The notes: generated by a model from the letters alone, not told the origin. 46,179 nt of DNA from an uncultured cyanobacterium (GCA_937883785.1 CALGDE010000124.1:1-46179); one strand, 5' to 3'; shown: positions 17,041 to 26,170, numbered from the stretch's first letter. Made by a program: numbers and translations.

Positions 17041-17167
17041 GATCGCCTTTCTCTTAAAATTCCTAAAAACCCAAAGCACCTGGGTCTTCGTCGCCTACCG
17101 CCTAATCTTCGGCGTCGGTTTATTGGCAGCGCTAAACTTTGGTTGGCTGCATGAGGGAGTTGGGTAG
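17041..17167 (+). pseudogene. uppP 3'-end repeat, copy C (fragment with intact tail)
   Basis: It encodes the same C-terminal stretch of UppP and continues open to NFGWLHEGVG and a TAG stop. It has no start and no upstream part of the gene. It may be the original uppP end, displaced when accessory DNA entered, because copies B and C share the tail that the functional gene lacks. Confidence 0.92.
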
Positions 17168-17382
17168 ATTAGACAATGTCCATATTGCTACTAAGGGCAT
17201 TCATGGTAAACCTCATAATCCCCAATGCCAGCAACGCCCAACTGGTAGCAATGCAATATGATGGTTGCTTAATTTCGAGAAGCCTGGGTCTTGTATGGAC
17301 TAAAGCTTAGCCTGCATTATTCTTCGTCACTAAAAATATATTTTTAAGTTGGATAACTTGAAGCCGTCACGCACAAATCCCA

Positions 17383-17832
17383 ATGTTCGACTATGTAGTT
17401 TTAATAGCTCTGTTTGCATTGTTGTTTGTATTAAAGCTTTCGTTTCTATTGGTTAGATACGTACGCTTATGGGGAAAAGGGCGTGAGGAGAGGCTACGAC
17501 TTTACGACGATCCAGACTTGATGGAACAAGAGGTTGAGCGTCTAGTTGCTCTGGGAAGTTCCATTGGGCGGGCAAAAGGGATCATGGAAGCCAACGGCTT
17601 TGAGTGTCGTTACGCTGAAGATAGTAGCTTTATTAGAGGTAGAGACGGCACCATAGCGCCCTTAGGAAAGCCAGGTGAATCCACAAGATATGAAGGGAAA
17701 GACTTCCTCTATTGCGACTTCTCCGGATTTGCGATGAAGCAGTGGCTCCCCATCCGATGGCAAGTCGCGATCGCCCATGAAGAAAGCAAAGTGACAATCA
17801 TTGCTGTGTCTGCACACGTTATCTATTTGTAA
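17383..17832 (+). CDS. Single-pass membrane protein of unknown function
   Basis: This 149 aa protein has one N-terminal hydrophobic segment (about residues 3-27, ending LLVRYVRLW), then a basic-acidic linker. The compact C-terminal domain contains SSIGRAKGIMEANGFEC and WQVAIAHEESKVTIIAVSA. The C-terminal pattern recalls small BamE/SmpA-like folds, but that is a guess. One HIP1 site lies inside. It is preceded by 215 nt without a gene after tail copy C and converges on the photolyase gene. Confidence 0.7.
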   Translation: MFDYVVLIALFALLFVLKLSFLLVRYVRLWGKGREERLRLYDDPDLMEQEVERLVALGSSIGRAKGIMEANGFECRYAEDSSFIRGRDGTIAPLGKPGESTRYEGKDFLYCDFSGFAMKQWLPIRWQVAIAHEESKVTIIAVSAHVIYL

Positions 17833-17889
17833 CGTTGAACGCAGCTAGAGTGATGAAGCAAAAATTTAAGCCTTCCGCCTTTAAAGGCT

Positions 17890-19314
17890 CTACGATTCTC
17901 GTTGGGCTTTGTAGATTTGTTTGAAGCGGTTTTGTTGGATTTTGTGATCGACGATCGCCCCAGGATAATCAATACCTTGACGTTCCATGGGGGTGATATT
18001 GCCGGAGATTAAGGTGCCGGTGTCGAGGGTACGAATTTCCGGGAGCCACTGGCGGATATAGTCGCCGTCGGGGTCGTATTTTTTGGCTTGACTGGCGGGG
18101 TTGAAAATGCGCAACGGTTTGGGATCCATGCCGCTGGAGGCGCTCCATTGCCAGCCACCATTATTTGCTGACAAGTCCCCGTCAATGAGGTTCTGCATAA
18201 AATATTTCTCCCCCCAGCGCCAGTCAATTATCAAATCTTTGGTGAGGAAACTGGCGACGATCATGCGACAGCGGTTGTGCATCCAGCCGATTTCGTTAAG
18301 CTGTCGCATCGCCGCATCCACAATGGGATAGCCGGTGCGCCCTTCACACCACGCTTCAAATTTTTCCTCGTCATTCTCCCAAGGAAAGTTTTTCATTTGA
18401 TCGCGATAGGGTCCGTCCGCCAGCTCGGGAAAGTGATACATCACGTGCTGGTAAAATTCTCGCCACGCTAATTCCTGTTGCCAGGTGGTGACCCCGGCTC
18501 GTCCCTCGTCGCTGCGACTTTGGTTTCCCATATCTTCCGCCGCTGCCCAACATTGCCGAATCCCGATCGCCCCAAATTTCAACGCCGCACTAAGCTTCGA
18601 CGTACCGGTTTCCAACGCGGGAAAATTGCGATCGCCATCATAAGCCTCGATGGACTGGGTGCAGAAACTATCCAGGGTATCCACAGCGGACTGGGTTCCC
18701 GGATCCAAAATAAAGCCCCCGTCCCAGGTCATGTCCAGTGATCGCAACTGGGGAATCGTCTCGCTATTTGCCGTTTCCAGCTCCGCCGCCGTCAACGATT
18801 CAAACTGCTCCGGCGCAGGATAGGGATCGGCTTTTGAGTGCGATCGCCAATTTTTCCAAAACGGCGAATAAACTTTGTAGGGCGTACCCGACCCCGTCAT
18901 CACCGCATCGGGGGCGTGCATAATCCGGTCCCAATGTCCCTTCCCCTGGATTCCCTTTTCCGTCAACGCTTCCAATACCTGGCGATCGCGACTGCGGGCA
19001 TAGGGCTCCACATCCCAATTCCACATCACGTGGGTTGCCCCCAACCGCTCCGCCAACGCCGGAATTTCCTGGGTCGGATCCCCCTGGAGCATCAGCAAAT
19101 CGCCGCCCCGGTCCTGGTAATCGTTGCGCAGGGACCGCAAACAGCCCAGCATATAATCCACCCGCGCCGGAGCCACATCGTCCCGCTCCAAAATCGCCGG
19201 ATCTAGGCAAAATACCGCCACCGTCTTGGGCGATCGCGCCACGGCAGCCGTCAGCCCCACATTGTCCACAATGCGTAAATCGTTGCGGTGCCAAAACAAA
19301 ACGGGGGTGTTCAT
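17890..19314 (-). CDS. phr: Class I CPD photolyase (deoxyribodipyrimidine photo-lyase)
   Basis: The 474 aa protein begins MNTPVLFWHRNDLRIVDN, the antenna-domain Rossmann start. It ends with the FAD domain, including NNGGWQWSASSGMDPKPLRI and FNPASQAKKYDPDGDYIRQW, which are signatures of bacterial CPD photolyases. It uses blue light to split cyclobutane pyrimidine dimers. Similarity to the Synechococcus enzyme suggests an 8-HDF antenna chromophore, but that is not shown here. ATG at 19314 is preferred over an upstream start at 19359. It lies 80 nt downstream of dnaX on the same strand. Confidence 0.95.
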   Translation of the reverse strand: MNTPVLFWHRNDLRIVDNVGLTAAVARSPKTVAVFCLDPAILERDDVAPARVDYMLGCLRSLRNDYQDRGGDLLMLQGDPTQEIPALAERLGATHVMWNWDVEPYARSRDRQVLEALTEKGIQGKGHWDRIMHAPDAVMTGSGTPYKVYSPFWKNWRSHSKADPYPAPEQFESLTAAELETANSETIPQLRSLDMTWDGGFILDPGTQSAVDTLDSFCTQSIEAYDGDRNFPALETGTSKLSAALKFGAIGIRQCWAAAEDMGNQSRSDEGRAGVTTWQQELAWREFYQHVMYHFPELADGPYRDQMKNFPWENDEEKFEAWCEGRTGYPIVDAAMRQLNEIGWMHNRCRMIVASFLTKDLIIDWRWGEKYFMQNLIDGDLSANNGGWQWSASSGMDPKPLRIFNPASQAKKYDPDGDYIRQWLPEIRTLDTGTLISGNITPMERQGIDYPGAIVDHKIQQNRFKQIYKAQRES

Positions 19315-19394
19315 AGGGCAAGCGGCGGGGAGAAACGGCGGCGGATCAGCAATACACACTATAGATATAGGCGGGGCATCAGCGGGATATCAAC

Positions 19395-21626
19395 TTAGGT
19401 TTTCGCCGATTTTTTTGTCTCCTTGTCTTCTATCGGATCCATGTTGACAATCTCACCATTAAAAAATTCGGCAAGTTGCTTAGCGCTGCGGGTCACCTCG
19501 TCATCAGGCTTCCAATCCTTCGGGCTTTGGATTGCCGGAGGACGGTCATCGGTGATCGCTCGATCTTTGCCGTTGTCTTTGCCATTGGCGGGTGCAGCGG
19601 GACGGGAAACCACGGTCGGCGCTGCAACCTCATCCGTGGTGTCAAGCTTTGGGGGCGGCTGAGGATCTGGGGCAAAATCCACGCTGGGGTCCGGATCGGC
19701 ATTGGGGATGGGGTCAGCGGGGGGTGGCGAGGGCACTGGGGGCGATGGGGGCGGGGCGGCTCCGGTGGATTGACTCGCGGCAGGGGGAACACCAACGGTG
19801 ATTTCGATGGCGATCGCCCGTCCAAAATGGTCAGAAAACGCCTTCGCTACAGCGTCGCGCTTATCGTTAATTTTCGAGTGCCAGGTTTGGGTCGCCCCGA
19901 TATAAGCCTTGCGCCCATCAAACGCCAACAGCTTGCCCATTTGCCGCAGCAACATCTGCGTTGACGGCGGCTGCAACGTTTTCAAAATATCCAACCAAAG
20001 CTGCTCCAGATTCACATTGGGCTGACTTCCAGGAATTGCAGACTGTGCAGCCGGAATGGGAGTAGGGGGTGCGGGCGCAGGAGTCGGCGCTTTGGCAGGC
20101 GTTGGGGCGGGCGTCAGGGCAGGCGCAGGGGTGGGCTCAACTTTCGGGGGCGCTGATTGTTGCGGCGGCGGAGTGGATTGCGCGGTGTCTTTTGCGGCGG
20201 GTATTGGTGCCGGAGCTGGGGCTGGGGCAGCGATCGCCGGGATGGGCGCTGGAGTCGATCCGTTTCGCAGCCCTTGGATGGCACCGATAACTTGCTCAAA
20301 GAGCGTTGAATCTTGCTGAGCCGTTTGGGTTAACGCCGCCACCAGTGCTTGAATCCCATCCATTGCCGTGGCATCAGCAAATGCGTGGGAGTCGTTGATA
20401 CGGGTGAGCAGTTGGGCTAGGTTAGGCTGCGAGGTTGGGGCAGGTTGGGGCGTGGGCGCTGGAGCAGCGATTCGAGGAGCAGTGGATTGAGGAACTGGAG
20501 CGCTTACAGTGACTGGGGCTAGGGTTACGGGGGCGAATCCCTGGGGCAACAAACCCAACAGCGTCACCTCTAACCAAAGACGCGGCTGGGTTGTATTTTT
20601 AACTTGAACTTCGCTTTGTTTTAAATGCTTTTGTCCCTGCAATAAAAGCGGCAATTCTATTTGCGTAACGAACTCCCGAAGCTGTTGCCAAGTGGGTTCC
20701 GTTAATGCCACTAAATCGGGGCGTTCTGGTGCCGTTTTTGCCACCAACATATCCCGATAAAAACTCGCCAAGTTTTGCAGCACAATTAATGGTTCCCGAC
20801 CCCGATCCATTAACCGTCGTGCACATTCTAGAACTGCTTCACCATTGCCCTGGGCGATCGCCTGCACCAGAGTCAGCAAATCCCGCTCTGGAACTGCCCC
20901 CACCAAATCCCAAACCGCCTCGACAGTCACCCCATTAGGTAACAAACTAAGCTGGTCCAATAAACTTTCTGCATCCCGCAATCCCCCCTGAGCAATTTGC
21001 GCTACGAGAGTCAATGCTTCGGGCTTAATACTGATATTTTCATTATCCGCAATTTGCCCTAGATGATTGGTCATATCTACCAGAGGAATACGACGAAAAT
21101 CAAACCGTTGACAGCGGGAAATAATCGTCGGTAAAACTCGCTGCGGATCCGTTGTTGCTAACACAAACACAACTCGATCCGGCGGTTCCTCAAGGGTTTT
21201 TAGCAGCGAATTAAACGCCGCATTACTGAGCATATGGCACTCATCAATGGTGTAGACCTTGTAGCGACACTGCACCGGAGCAAACTGCGCCCGCTCAATC
21301 AACTCGCGAATATTATCAACGCCCGTATTACTCGCCGCATCAATCTCCACCACATCCAACGACGCCCCCCGAGTAATCTCCCGGCACACATCGCACGTCC
21401 CACAAGGTTCCGCCGTCGGTCCGTCAGCTTTCACGCAATTCAACGACTTCGCCAAAATCCGCGCACTAGACGTTTTCCCCGTCCCCCGCGGTCCCGCAAA
21501 CAAATATGCCGGCGCAATCCGGTCTTGCCCCAGCGCATTGGTTAGGGTTTGGGCGATCGCCCGCTGCCCCACCAACTGAGCAAAAGTTTGGGGGCGATAT
21601 TTATGATGAAGCGGTTCGTAAGCCAT
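19395..21626 (-). CDS. dnaX: DNA polymerase III subunit gamma/tau
   Basis: The 743 aa protein has the clamp-loader AAA+ module at residues 1-370: HHKYRPQTFAQLVGQ, GPRGTGKTSSARILAK (P-loop), a four-Cys zinc site (LNC, EPCGTCDVC) and EIDAASNTGVDNIREL. The second half is a long Pro/Ala-rich tau-type region (about 390-545 and 620-710) with a folded patch between. There is no intein in the P-loop region; some cyanobacterial DnaX proteins carry one. ATG at 21626 is chosen by homology with other DnaX starts. A gamma form by frameshifting cannot be judged from sequence alone. Confidence 0.95.
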   Translation of the reverse strand: MAYEPLHHKYRPQTFAQLVGQRAIAQTLTNALGQDRIAPAYLFAGPRGTGKTSSARILAKSLNCVKADGPTAEPCGTCDVCREITRGASLDVVEIDAASNTGVDNIRELIERAQFAPVQCRYKVYTIDECHMLSNAAFNSLLKTLEEPPDRVVFVLATTDPQRVLPTIISRCQRFDFRRIPLVDMTNHLGQIADNENISIKPEALTLVAQIAQGGLRDAESLLDQLSLLPNGVTVEAVWDLVGAVPERDLLTLVQAIAQGNGEAVLECARRLMDRGREPLIVLQNLASFYRDMLVAKTAPERPDLVALTEPTWQQLREFVTQIELPLLLQGQKHLKQSEVQVKNTTQPRLWLEVTLLGLLPQGFAPVTLAPVTVSAPVPQSTAPRIAAPAPTPQPAPTSQPNLAQLLTRINDSHAFADATAMDGIQALVAALTQTAQQDSTLFEQVIGAIQGLRNGSTPAPIPAIAAPAPAPAPIPAAKDTAQSTPPPQQSAPPKVEPTPAPALTPAPTPAKAPTPAPAPPTPIPAAQSAIPGSQPNVNLEQLWLDILKTLQPPSTQMLLRQMGKLLAFDGRKAYIGATQTWHSKINDKRDAVAKAFSDHFGRAIAIEITVGVPPAASQSTGAAPPPSPPVPSPPPADPIPNADPDPSVDFAPDPQPPPKLDTTDEVAAPTVVSRPAAPANGKDNGKDRAITDDRPPAIQSPKDWKPDDEVTRSAKQLAEFFNGEIVNMDPIEDKETKKSAKT

Positions 21627-21865
21627 AGAGGAATTTAGGGCGATCGCCTCTACTTTGTAACGGTTTTCGTTCACTCCTAAGCTCTGTTTGACTCAAACTT
21701 CAACAATCGGCGAGCGAAAAGTTACTTTCCAATAATTAAACTTCACCCAGTACTTAATAGAACCCCAGCCTATCCTAGGTGGAGTGGGCAAGTACTATTA
21801 TTTGACCGTCTCTCGCAAAAGCCCTAGGGAATTCACCGCTCCCAAACAGGGAATTACTGCTCGAC
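21627..21865. other. Divergent intergenic region between dnaX and the nuclease-STAND gene
   Basis: This 239-nt stretch holds no gene. It becomes AT-rich toward the STAND gene. No clear operator palindrome is seen. It should hold promoters for both genes. Confidence 0.4.
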
Positions 21866-24247
21866 ATGATGAATTATAAATTTGAGAATTTAAACGACAA
21901 AGAATTTGAATGCCTTGTGACTGACCTACTATCAGTTCTTTATGGAGAGCGGATAGAGCGATTTAAGTCAGGGCGAGATGGTGGAGTTGATGGACGTTTT
22001 TTCTCAGACGAAAAAAATGAAGCCATCATTCAATGTAAGCATTGGATCAAGTCTGGCACGGAAGCATTGCTTAGGTCCCTAAAGAGCAAGGAATCTGTAA
22101 AAGTCAAAAAGCTACAACCGAGTCGGTATATATTTGTCACGTCACTTGAGTTATCAAGAGAGAACAAAAAGTCAATAAAAAGAATTTTCGATCCATTTCT
22201 CAGAAGCGAGTCAGACATTTTTGGCAACGAAGATCTAAATCAACTTCTAAGTGAAAATAAAGAGATTGAAAGAAGGCACTATAAGCTTTGGATCACAAGT
22301 ACAGCCACTATTCAAACAATTTTCAACAACGCTATATTAGGTAGAAGCTTGTGGAAGCTAGAAGAAATCATAGAGCGATCCAAGTACTATGCCATAACTT
22401 CAAGTTATCGAGAAGCCGTTGACAAGCTACATAAAGTCAACACCTTGTTAATTATTGGATCACCTGGAATTGGAAAAACTTTTCTATCTGATCAACTCTG
22501 TCTCAAATACGCAGCAATTGGGTATGAGCTATTTTACATAGAGAACTCTCTTAACGAAGCAGAAGAAATATACAGCCGATCAGGAAAGCAGATTTTCTAC
22601 TTTGACGACTTCTTAGGCAGTAATTTTCTGAAAACAATAGAGTCAAGGCAGGATTCTCACCTGATCAACTTCATAAAGAGAGTAAATCGAGACAGAAATA
22701 AAAAAATCATACTAACCTCTCGAATCAATATATTGAATCGAGGAAAGCTACTCAGTGAAGTCCTTAGAATCGCAGAGATTGATGCTAATCAACACACGGT
22801 AGAAGTACAATCACCCACACACGTAGAGAAAGCAAAAATTCTCTACAACCATATTTGGATGCATTCTCTGGAAGAGAGCTATCGCAATGTCTTGTATGAA
22901 GCTCAAAGATACCTAGAAATCATCAAGCACCGAAATTTCAATCCCAGACTCATAAGCTTCATTGTTAATTCCAAGAAGCATAACTGCATCTCTCCGGAAC
23001 GGTACTGGGAATACATCACTACAACATTGTCGAATCCACAAGATATCTGGGATCACGTATTCAACAACCAGGTTGATAGAACGTGTGTGCATCTAGTGAT
23101 TGCCATCACGCTCAATGGCAACTCAGTAAGCGAAACAGGGCTCCAGTCAACTTTTAAGAACCTACTAAATAGCAGACTGAATATCAATCTTGATACACGT
23201 TATGAGTCAGCCACCAAGGTAATTCAGGGAGCATTGATCACTAAGAACTTGACCGATACAGGTGTAACAACATATACCCTATTTGAACCTTCCATTGCAG
23301 ACTTTATTATATCAAGCTACCTCAAATCAACGTCTACAGATTATATTGCTGAAATTTTAGTTTGCTTAAGAACACACAAATCCCTCCATAACTTAAGTGG
23401 ACTTATCCGCTCAAAAGCAATAACTCAATCCTTTTATGAAGGGGTTTTGAATGCAATTTTTGATCATCTCCTCAACAGCGAGAGGGAAATCACCATCGAC
23501 ACCTATAAACTACACTTCCTACTACTTGCTAGCGCGACTCCAAACTTAGCCCAGCAACATCTAAATTACATGAAAAAAATATCGAGAGTACTTTTGAAAA
23601 TTGACTCTGATCTTGTCTTCACAGATTCACACCATATCGAATTTATCAAGGTATCTCTCGACCTTGGCCTTATACCTACGGACGACAAACAATTGATACG
23701 GTGGCTTCAGAAAATTATGAGTAGCAAAATTAGCTGCGATGTTTTCCTAAGGGAAGAATTCCAAGCACTGTCAGAAATAATAGTGTGCGCGAACGTATCA
23801 GAATCTTGCTCAGTCGAATTGATCGAGAGATTCAGAAAAATTGTTGTCAGTAACTTTCGCGATAATATTACTAATCTAGCCAGTGAATGCTGCTTTCCTC
23901 AGCAAGGCAATATCGAAGATTTATGGGACTCGGATGGGTACTTTCAGACGTCTGACTGTGATTATTTGGATTGCGGCGATGACTATTGGGATTATAGTGA
24001 TCAAGTTGACGAGTTAATTAAAGATCAGGTATCAGATTTTGCAATTTCGTTAAATCCCTCGGACATCTACGATATTTGGAACGCGTGCAATATTGATGGC
24101 ATTCTCGACACGTATCAAGATCACTACTCACAAGAGGGAGAGTCTTTAGATACTCCTGAACTTGACGAGTCTGGCGACTTGTTCAGCCTGCTACTATCCA
24201 CACAGAATGATGATGATCTCATCCATGACTTGTTTTCTGCGAGTTAG
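21866..24247 (+). CDS. Restriction endonuclease-like / nSTAND3 NTPase defence-type protein
   Basis: The 793 aa protein starts with an Mrr-like PD-(D/E)XK nuclease domain: NDKEFECLVTDLL, GRDGGVDG (36-43) and AIIQCKHW with QxK at 56-58. A STAND-type NTPase follows: LLIIGSPGIGKTF (P-loop 198-205), IFYFDDF (243-249, Walker B) and IILTSR (281-286). The remaining 480 residues are mostly helical and lack recognisable repeats; an acidic Asp/Tyr-rich patch lies near 690-720. Nuclease-STAND fusions act as anti-phage sensors (Avs-type and related). It is strongly AT-rich and has no HIP1 site, unlike its neighbours, so it looks recently acquired. It stands alone between dnaX and dprA. Confidence 0.85.
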   Translation: MMNYKFENLNDKEFECLVTDLLSVLYGERIERFKSGRDGGVDGRFFSDEKNEAIIQCKHWIKSGTEALLRSLKSKESVKVKKLQPSRYIFVTSLELSRENKKSIKRIFDPFLRSESDIFGNEDLNQLLSENKEIERRHYKLWITSTATIQTIFNNAILGRSLWKLEEIIERSKYYAITSSYREAVDKLHKVNTLLIIGSPGIGKTFLSDQLCLKYAAIGYELFYIENSLNEAEEIYSRSGKQIFYFDDFLGSNFLKTIESRQDSHLINFIKRVNRDRNKKIILTSRINILNRGKLLSEVLRIAEIDANQHTVEVQSPTHVEKAKILYNHIWMHSLEESYRNVLYEAQRYLEIIKHRNFNPRLISFIVNSKKHNCISPERYWEYITTTLSNPQDIWDHVFNNQVDRTCVHLVIAITLNGNSVSETGLQSTFKNLLNSRLNINLDTRYESATKVIQGALITKNLTDTGVTTYTLFEPSIADFIISSYLKSTSTDYIAEILVCLRTHKSLHNLSGLIRSKAITQSFYEGVLNAIFDHLLNSEREITIDTYKLHFLLLASATPNLAQQHLNYMKKISRVLLKIDSDLVFTDSHHIEFIKVSLDLGLIPTDDKQLIRWLQKIMSSKISCDVFLREEFQALSEIIVCANVSESCSVELIERFRKIVVSNFRDNITNLASECCFPQQGNIEDLWDSDGYFQTSDCDYLDCGDDYWDYSDQVDELIKDQVSDFAISLNPSDIYDIWNACNIDGILDTYQDHYSQEGESLDTPELDESGDLFSLLLSTQNDDDLIHDLFSAS

Positions 24248-24274
24248 TACTATTCATCTGTGAATGCAGAAACT

Positions 24275-25537
24275 TTAGGCACGTCGATACATCATTCCTG
24301 GCAATTGAATGATCGCCCCTAATAGCTCCAATTCAATCAACCCAGCGCTGATTTTTTGTGGGGGGATTTGGGATTTTTCTACGATGTGGTCGTATAGGGT
24401 TGGTTCTGTGGCGATCGCATCATAAATAGGACGAAGATGCTCAGATATTTGAACAGGCTCGGACTCTAAAATTGGAGCTGAAGCAGGTTGAGAAATTGGT
24501 AAGTTTGACGGCTTTGGTTCAGCCTTAGACGTGGATTTTTGTGTGGCTACTTTGGAAGCGGAAAGATCTAGAGGTAACTTATCCAGCTCGGGAGTTCTTG
24601 ATAGCTTTTCAAGCAAATCATCGATGCTCAAAATCACCTGGGCACCGCAATCAATTAACCGTAAACATCCCATTGCTTGGGGATTATCCAAACTTCCAGG
24701 CAATACGTAAACGTCGCGACCGTATTCAGCGGCGGCGCGGGCAGTGATTAATGCGCCGGATTTGTAGCCCCCTTCCATTACCAGAGTGGCGCGGCATAGG
24801 GCGGCGACGATGCGGTTGCGCTGGGGGAAGTGGGAGGCGTTGGGGCGGGTGCCAGCGGGGTATTCACTGAGGGCTAATCCTAAGGCAGGCTGGTTGGTTT
24901 GGCGATCGCCCACCAGCGTGCGATAAAGGGGCTTATTTTTGCTTGGATACACCACATTCAACCCGGTGCCCACCACCGCCAGGGTCTTTCCATTTGCAGC
25001 CAGGGTAGTTTGATGGGCTTCCGTATCAATACCCTCCGCCAAGCCAGACACAATACCCAACCCCCGCCGCGCCAATGTATCCACAATACGTCGGGTCCAG
25101 CGGGTTCCATAGTCGGACGGATGACGGGTGCCCACTACGGCAATTAGGGGAAACGTGCCGTCCAGGGGGATTAGGGACGGGTCACCGCGATAGTGCAGAA
25201 TCGGAGGCGGATCGGGGATTTCTTTTAGGAGCGCTGGATAGTCCGGGTCAGCGGGGGTCCAAAATTGGGGATTTTTCTGTTCGTAGGCGGCTAAGGTTTT
25301 TTGCGGATTTATGGTGCGGGCGGTGGCGATCGCCCCCAAAGTTTTCCTCCCAATTCCCTCCACCTGACCTAGCTCCGCTTCCGGGGCAGCCCACGCTACC
25401 GCCATCGAACCAAAGGCATCGTGCACCCGCCGCAAACTGACCGGTCCCATCCCTTTCACCTGGGACCACGCCACCCACGCAGCCCGCTCCTGGCGATCGC
25501 TCCACATCTCAGAATCAGACATCTCAGAATCAGGCAT
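24275..25537 (-). CDS. dprA: DprA, DNA-processing protein
   Basis: The 420 aa protein has an N-terminal SAM/HhH region (AWVAWSQVKGMGPVSLRRV), the DprA Rossmann core (IAVVGTRHPSDYG, IVSGLAEGIDTEAHQTTL, FPQRNRIVAALCRATLVME) and a C-terminal winged-helix-like part. DprA loads RecA on incoming single-stranded DNA during transformation. The start is unclear. A 15-bp tandem repeat provides ATG codons at 25537, 25522 and 25507, and a GTG at 25591 is also open. I use 25537. It converges on the nuclease-STAND gene with a 27-nt gap. Confidence 0.93.
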   Translation of the reverse strand: MPDSEMSDSEMWSDRQERAAWVAWSQVKGMGPVSLRRVHDAFGSMAVAWAAPEAELGQVEGIGRKTLGAIATARTINPQKTLAAYEQKNPQFWTPADPDYPALLKEIPDPPPILHYRGDPSLIPLDGTFPLIAVVGTRHPSDYGTRWTRRIVDTLARRGLGIVSGLAEGIDTEAHQTTLAANGKTLAVVGTGLNVVYPSKNKPLYRTLVGDRQTNQPALGLALSEYPAGTRPNASHFPQRNRIVAALCRATLVMEGGYKSGALITARAAAEYGRDVYVLPGSLDNPQAMGCLRLIDCGAQVILSIDDLLEKLSRTPELDKLPLDLSASKVATQKSTSKAEPKPSNLPISQPASAPILESEPVQISEHLRPIYDAIATEPTLYDHIVEKSQIPPQKISAGLIELELLGAIIQLPGMMYRRA

Positions 25538-25549
25538 CTCAGAATCAGA
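25505..25549. repeat. 15-bp tandem repeat at the dprA 5' end
   Basis: Three units of CATCTCAGAATCAG(A/G) lie at 25505-25519, 25520-25534 and 25535-25549. On the minus strand each encodes SDSEM and brings its own in-frame ATG. Copy-number change would alter start choices without shifting the frame. Confidence 0.9.
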
Positions 25550-25634
25550 CAAAAAATTATAAGAAGACGGATTAGGAGAAGGCACAATCACAGCCCATGG
25601 TTTCTTAAAACGGAACTTTACAGTGGCGTTTGTG

Positions 25635-25796
25635 ATGGCGCTTAGTAGGACGACCCCCTACGAAGCCGCATCCGACGCATTTCTCGGTCGCTTTTTAACT
25701 GATTTCCGCCAAATACTTTTTAACGATATCAGGGCTGCTGAGGGGGAAAGATTAGCTATTCTTCAGGTATTATTAGAAGAACTTGCGAAAAATTAA
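25635..25796 (+). CDS. Possible small protein (53 aa)
   Basis: An ATG at 25635 opens 53 codons: MALSRTTPYEAASDAFLGRF, a middle with FRQILFNDI, and an end with LQVLLEELAKN. It is predicted amphipathic helix throughout, with a GTG just upstream and no strong ribosome site. It lies between dprA and psbI. I do not recognise a family. The amino acid composition looks protein-like rather than random, but the call rests on that alone. Confidence 0.4.
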   Translation: MALSRTTPYEAASDAFLGRFLTDFRQILFNDIRAAEGERLAILQVLLEELAKN

Positions 25797-25919
25797 GACT
25801 GTAACGCTTGCTCCGCTGCAAAGGTTCAGTCACGCAATTGGTCCTGATGCAAAATTCGGTTACCCGTTAGAGTAGCGCCGCGGACTTTCACCTAGATATA
25901 AGCCTTTTGGAGCCGTTCC

Positions 25920-26042
25920 ATGTTGACCCTTAAAGTCGTCGTTTACATCGTTGTTATTTTCTTCATCAGCCTCTTCGTTTTCGGATTCCTATCCAGCGAT
26001 CCTTCCCGGAACCCTGGTAACAGCGGCAGCGATTTCGAGTAA
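25920..26042 (+). CDS. psbI: PsbI, photosystem II reaction-centre subunit I
   Basis: The 40 aa product starts [12 protein letters not shown], has a single membrane helix through [10 protein letters not shown] and ends [12 protein letters not shown] plus four residues. This matches PsbI closely; the usual cyanobacterial length is 38 aa. PsbI sits next to D1 and CP43 and stabilises photosystem II assembly. GGAG lies 7 nt before the ATG. The short C-terminal extension (GNSGSDFE in place of the more usual charged end) is a small departure. It is followed by a strong terminator at 26143. Confidence 0.97.
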   Translation: MLTLKVVVYIVVIFFISLFVFGFLSSDPSRNPGNSGSDFE

Positions 26043-26142
26043 ATTCCGAATTTATTAGTGGCAGGGACCTGTAAGCAAATGGTTCCTGTTAGGTGTTGGC
26101 CTTCTCGCTGGGTAATTCGTTAAGGCTTTGAAACCTTTGACT

Positions 26143-26170
26143 GGCTTCCTTTTTAGGAAGCCTTTCGTTT
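26143..26170 (+). terminator. Rho-independent terminator after psbI
   Basis: GGCTTCC (26143-26149) pairs with GGAAGCC (26156-26162) around a 6-nt T-rich loop, followed by TTTCGTTT. It lies 100 nt beyond the psbI stop and isolates psbI from the LptD-like gene. Confidence 0.8.

Noticed and set aside
16870-17079. 69-codon minus-strand ORF across the structured stretch
   Set aside because: It covers the hairpins of the candidate RNA and runs into uppP-tail copy C in antisense; no coding signs beyond an open frame.
15532-17167. CRISPR array from repeated uppP tails
   Set aside because: Only three copies, each over 100 nt, with gene-sized spacers and partial coding sense; no cas genes.
21500-21626. 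Intein in DnaX as in some cyanobacteria
   Set aside because: The P-loop and zinc-site region is continuous with normal spacing.
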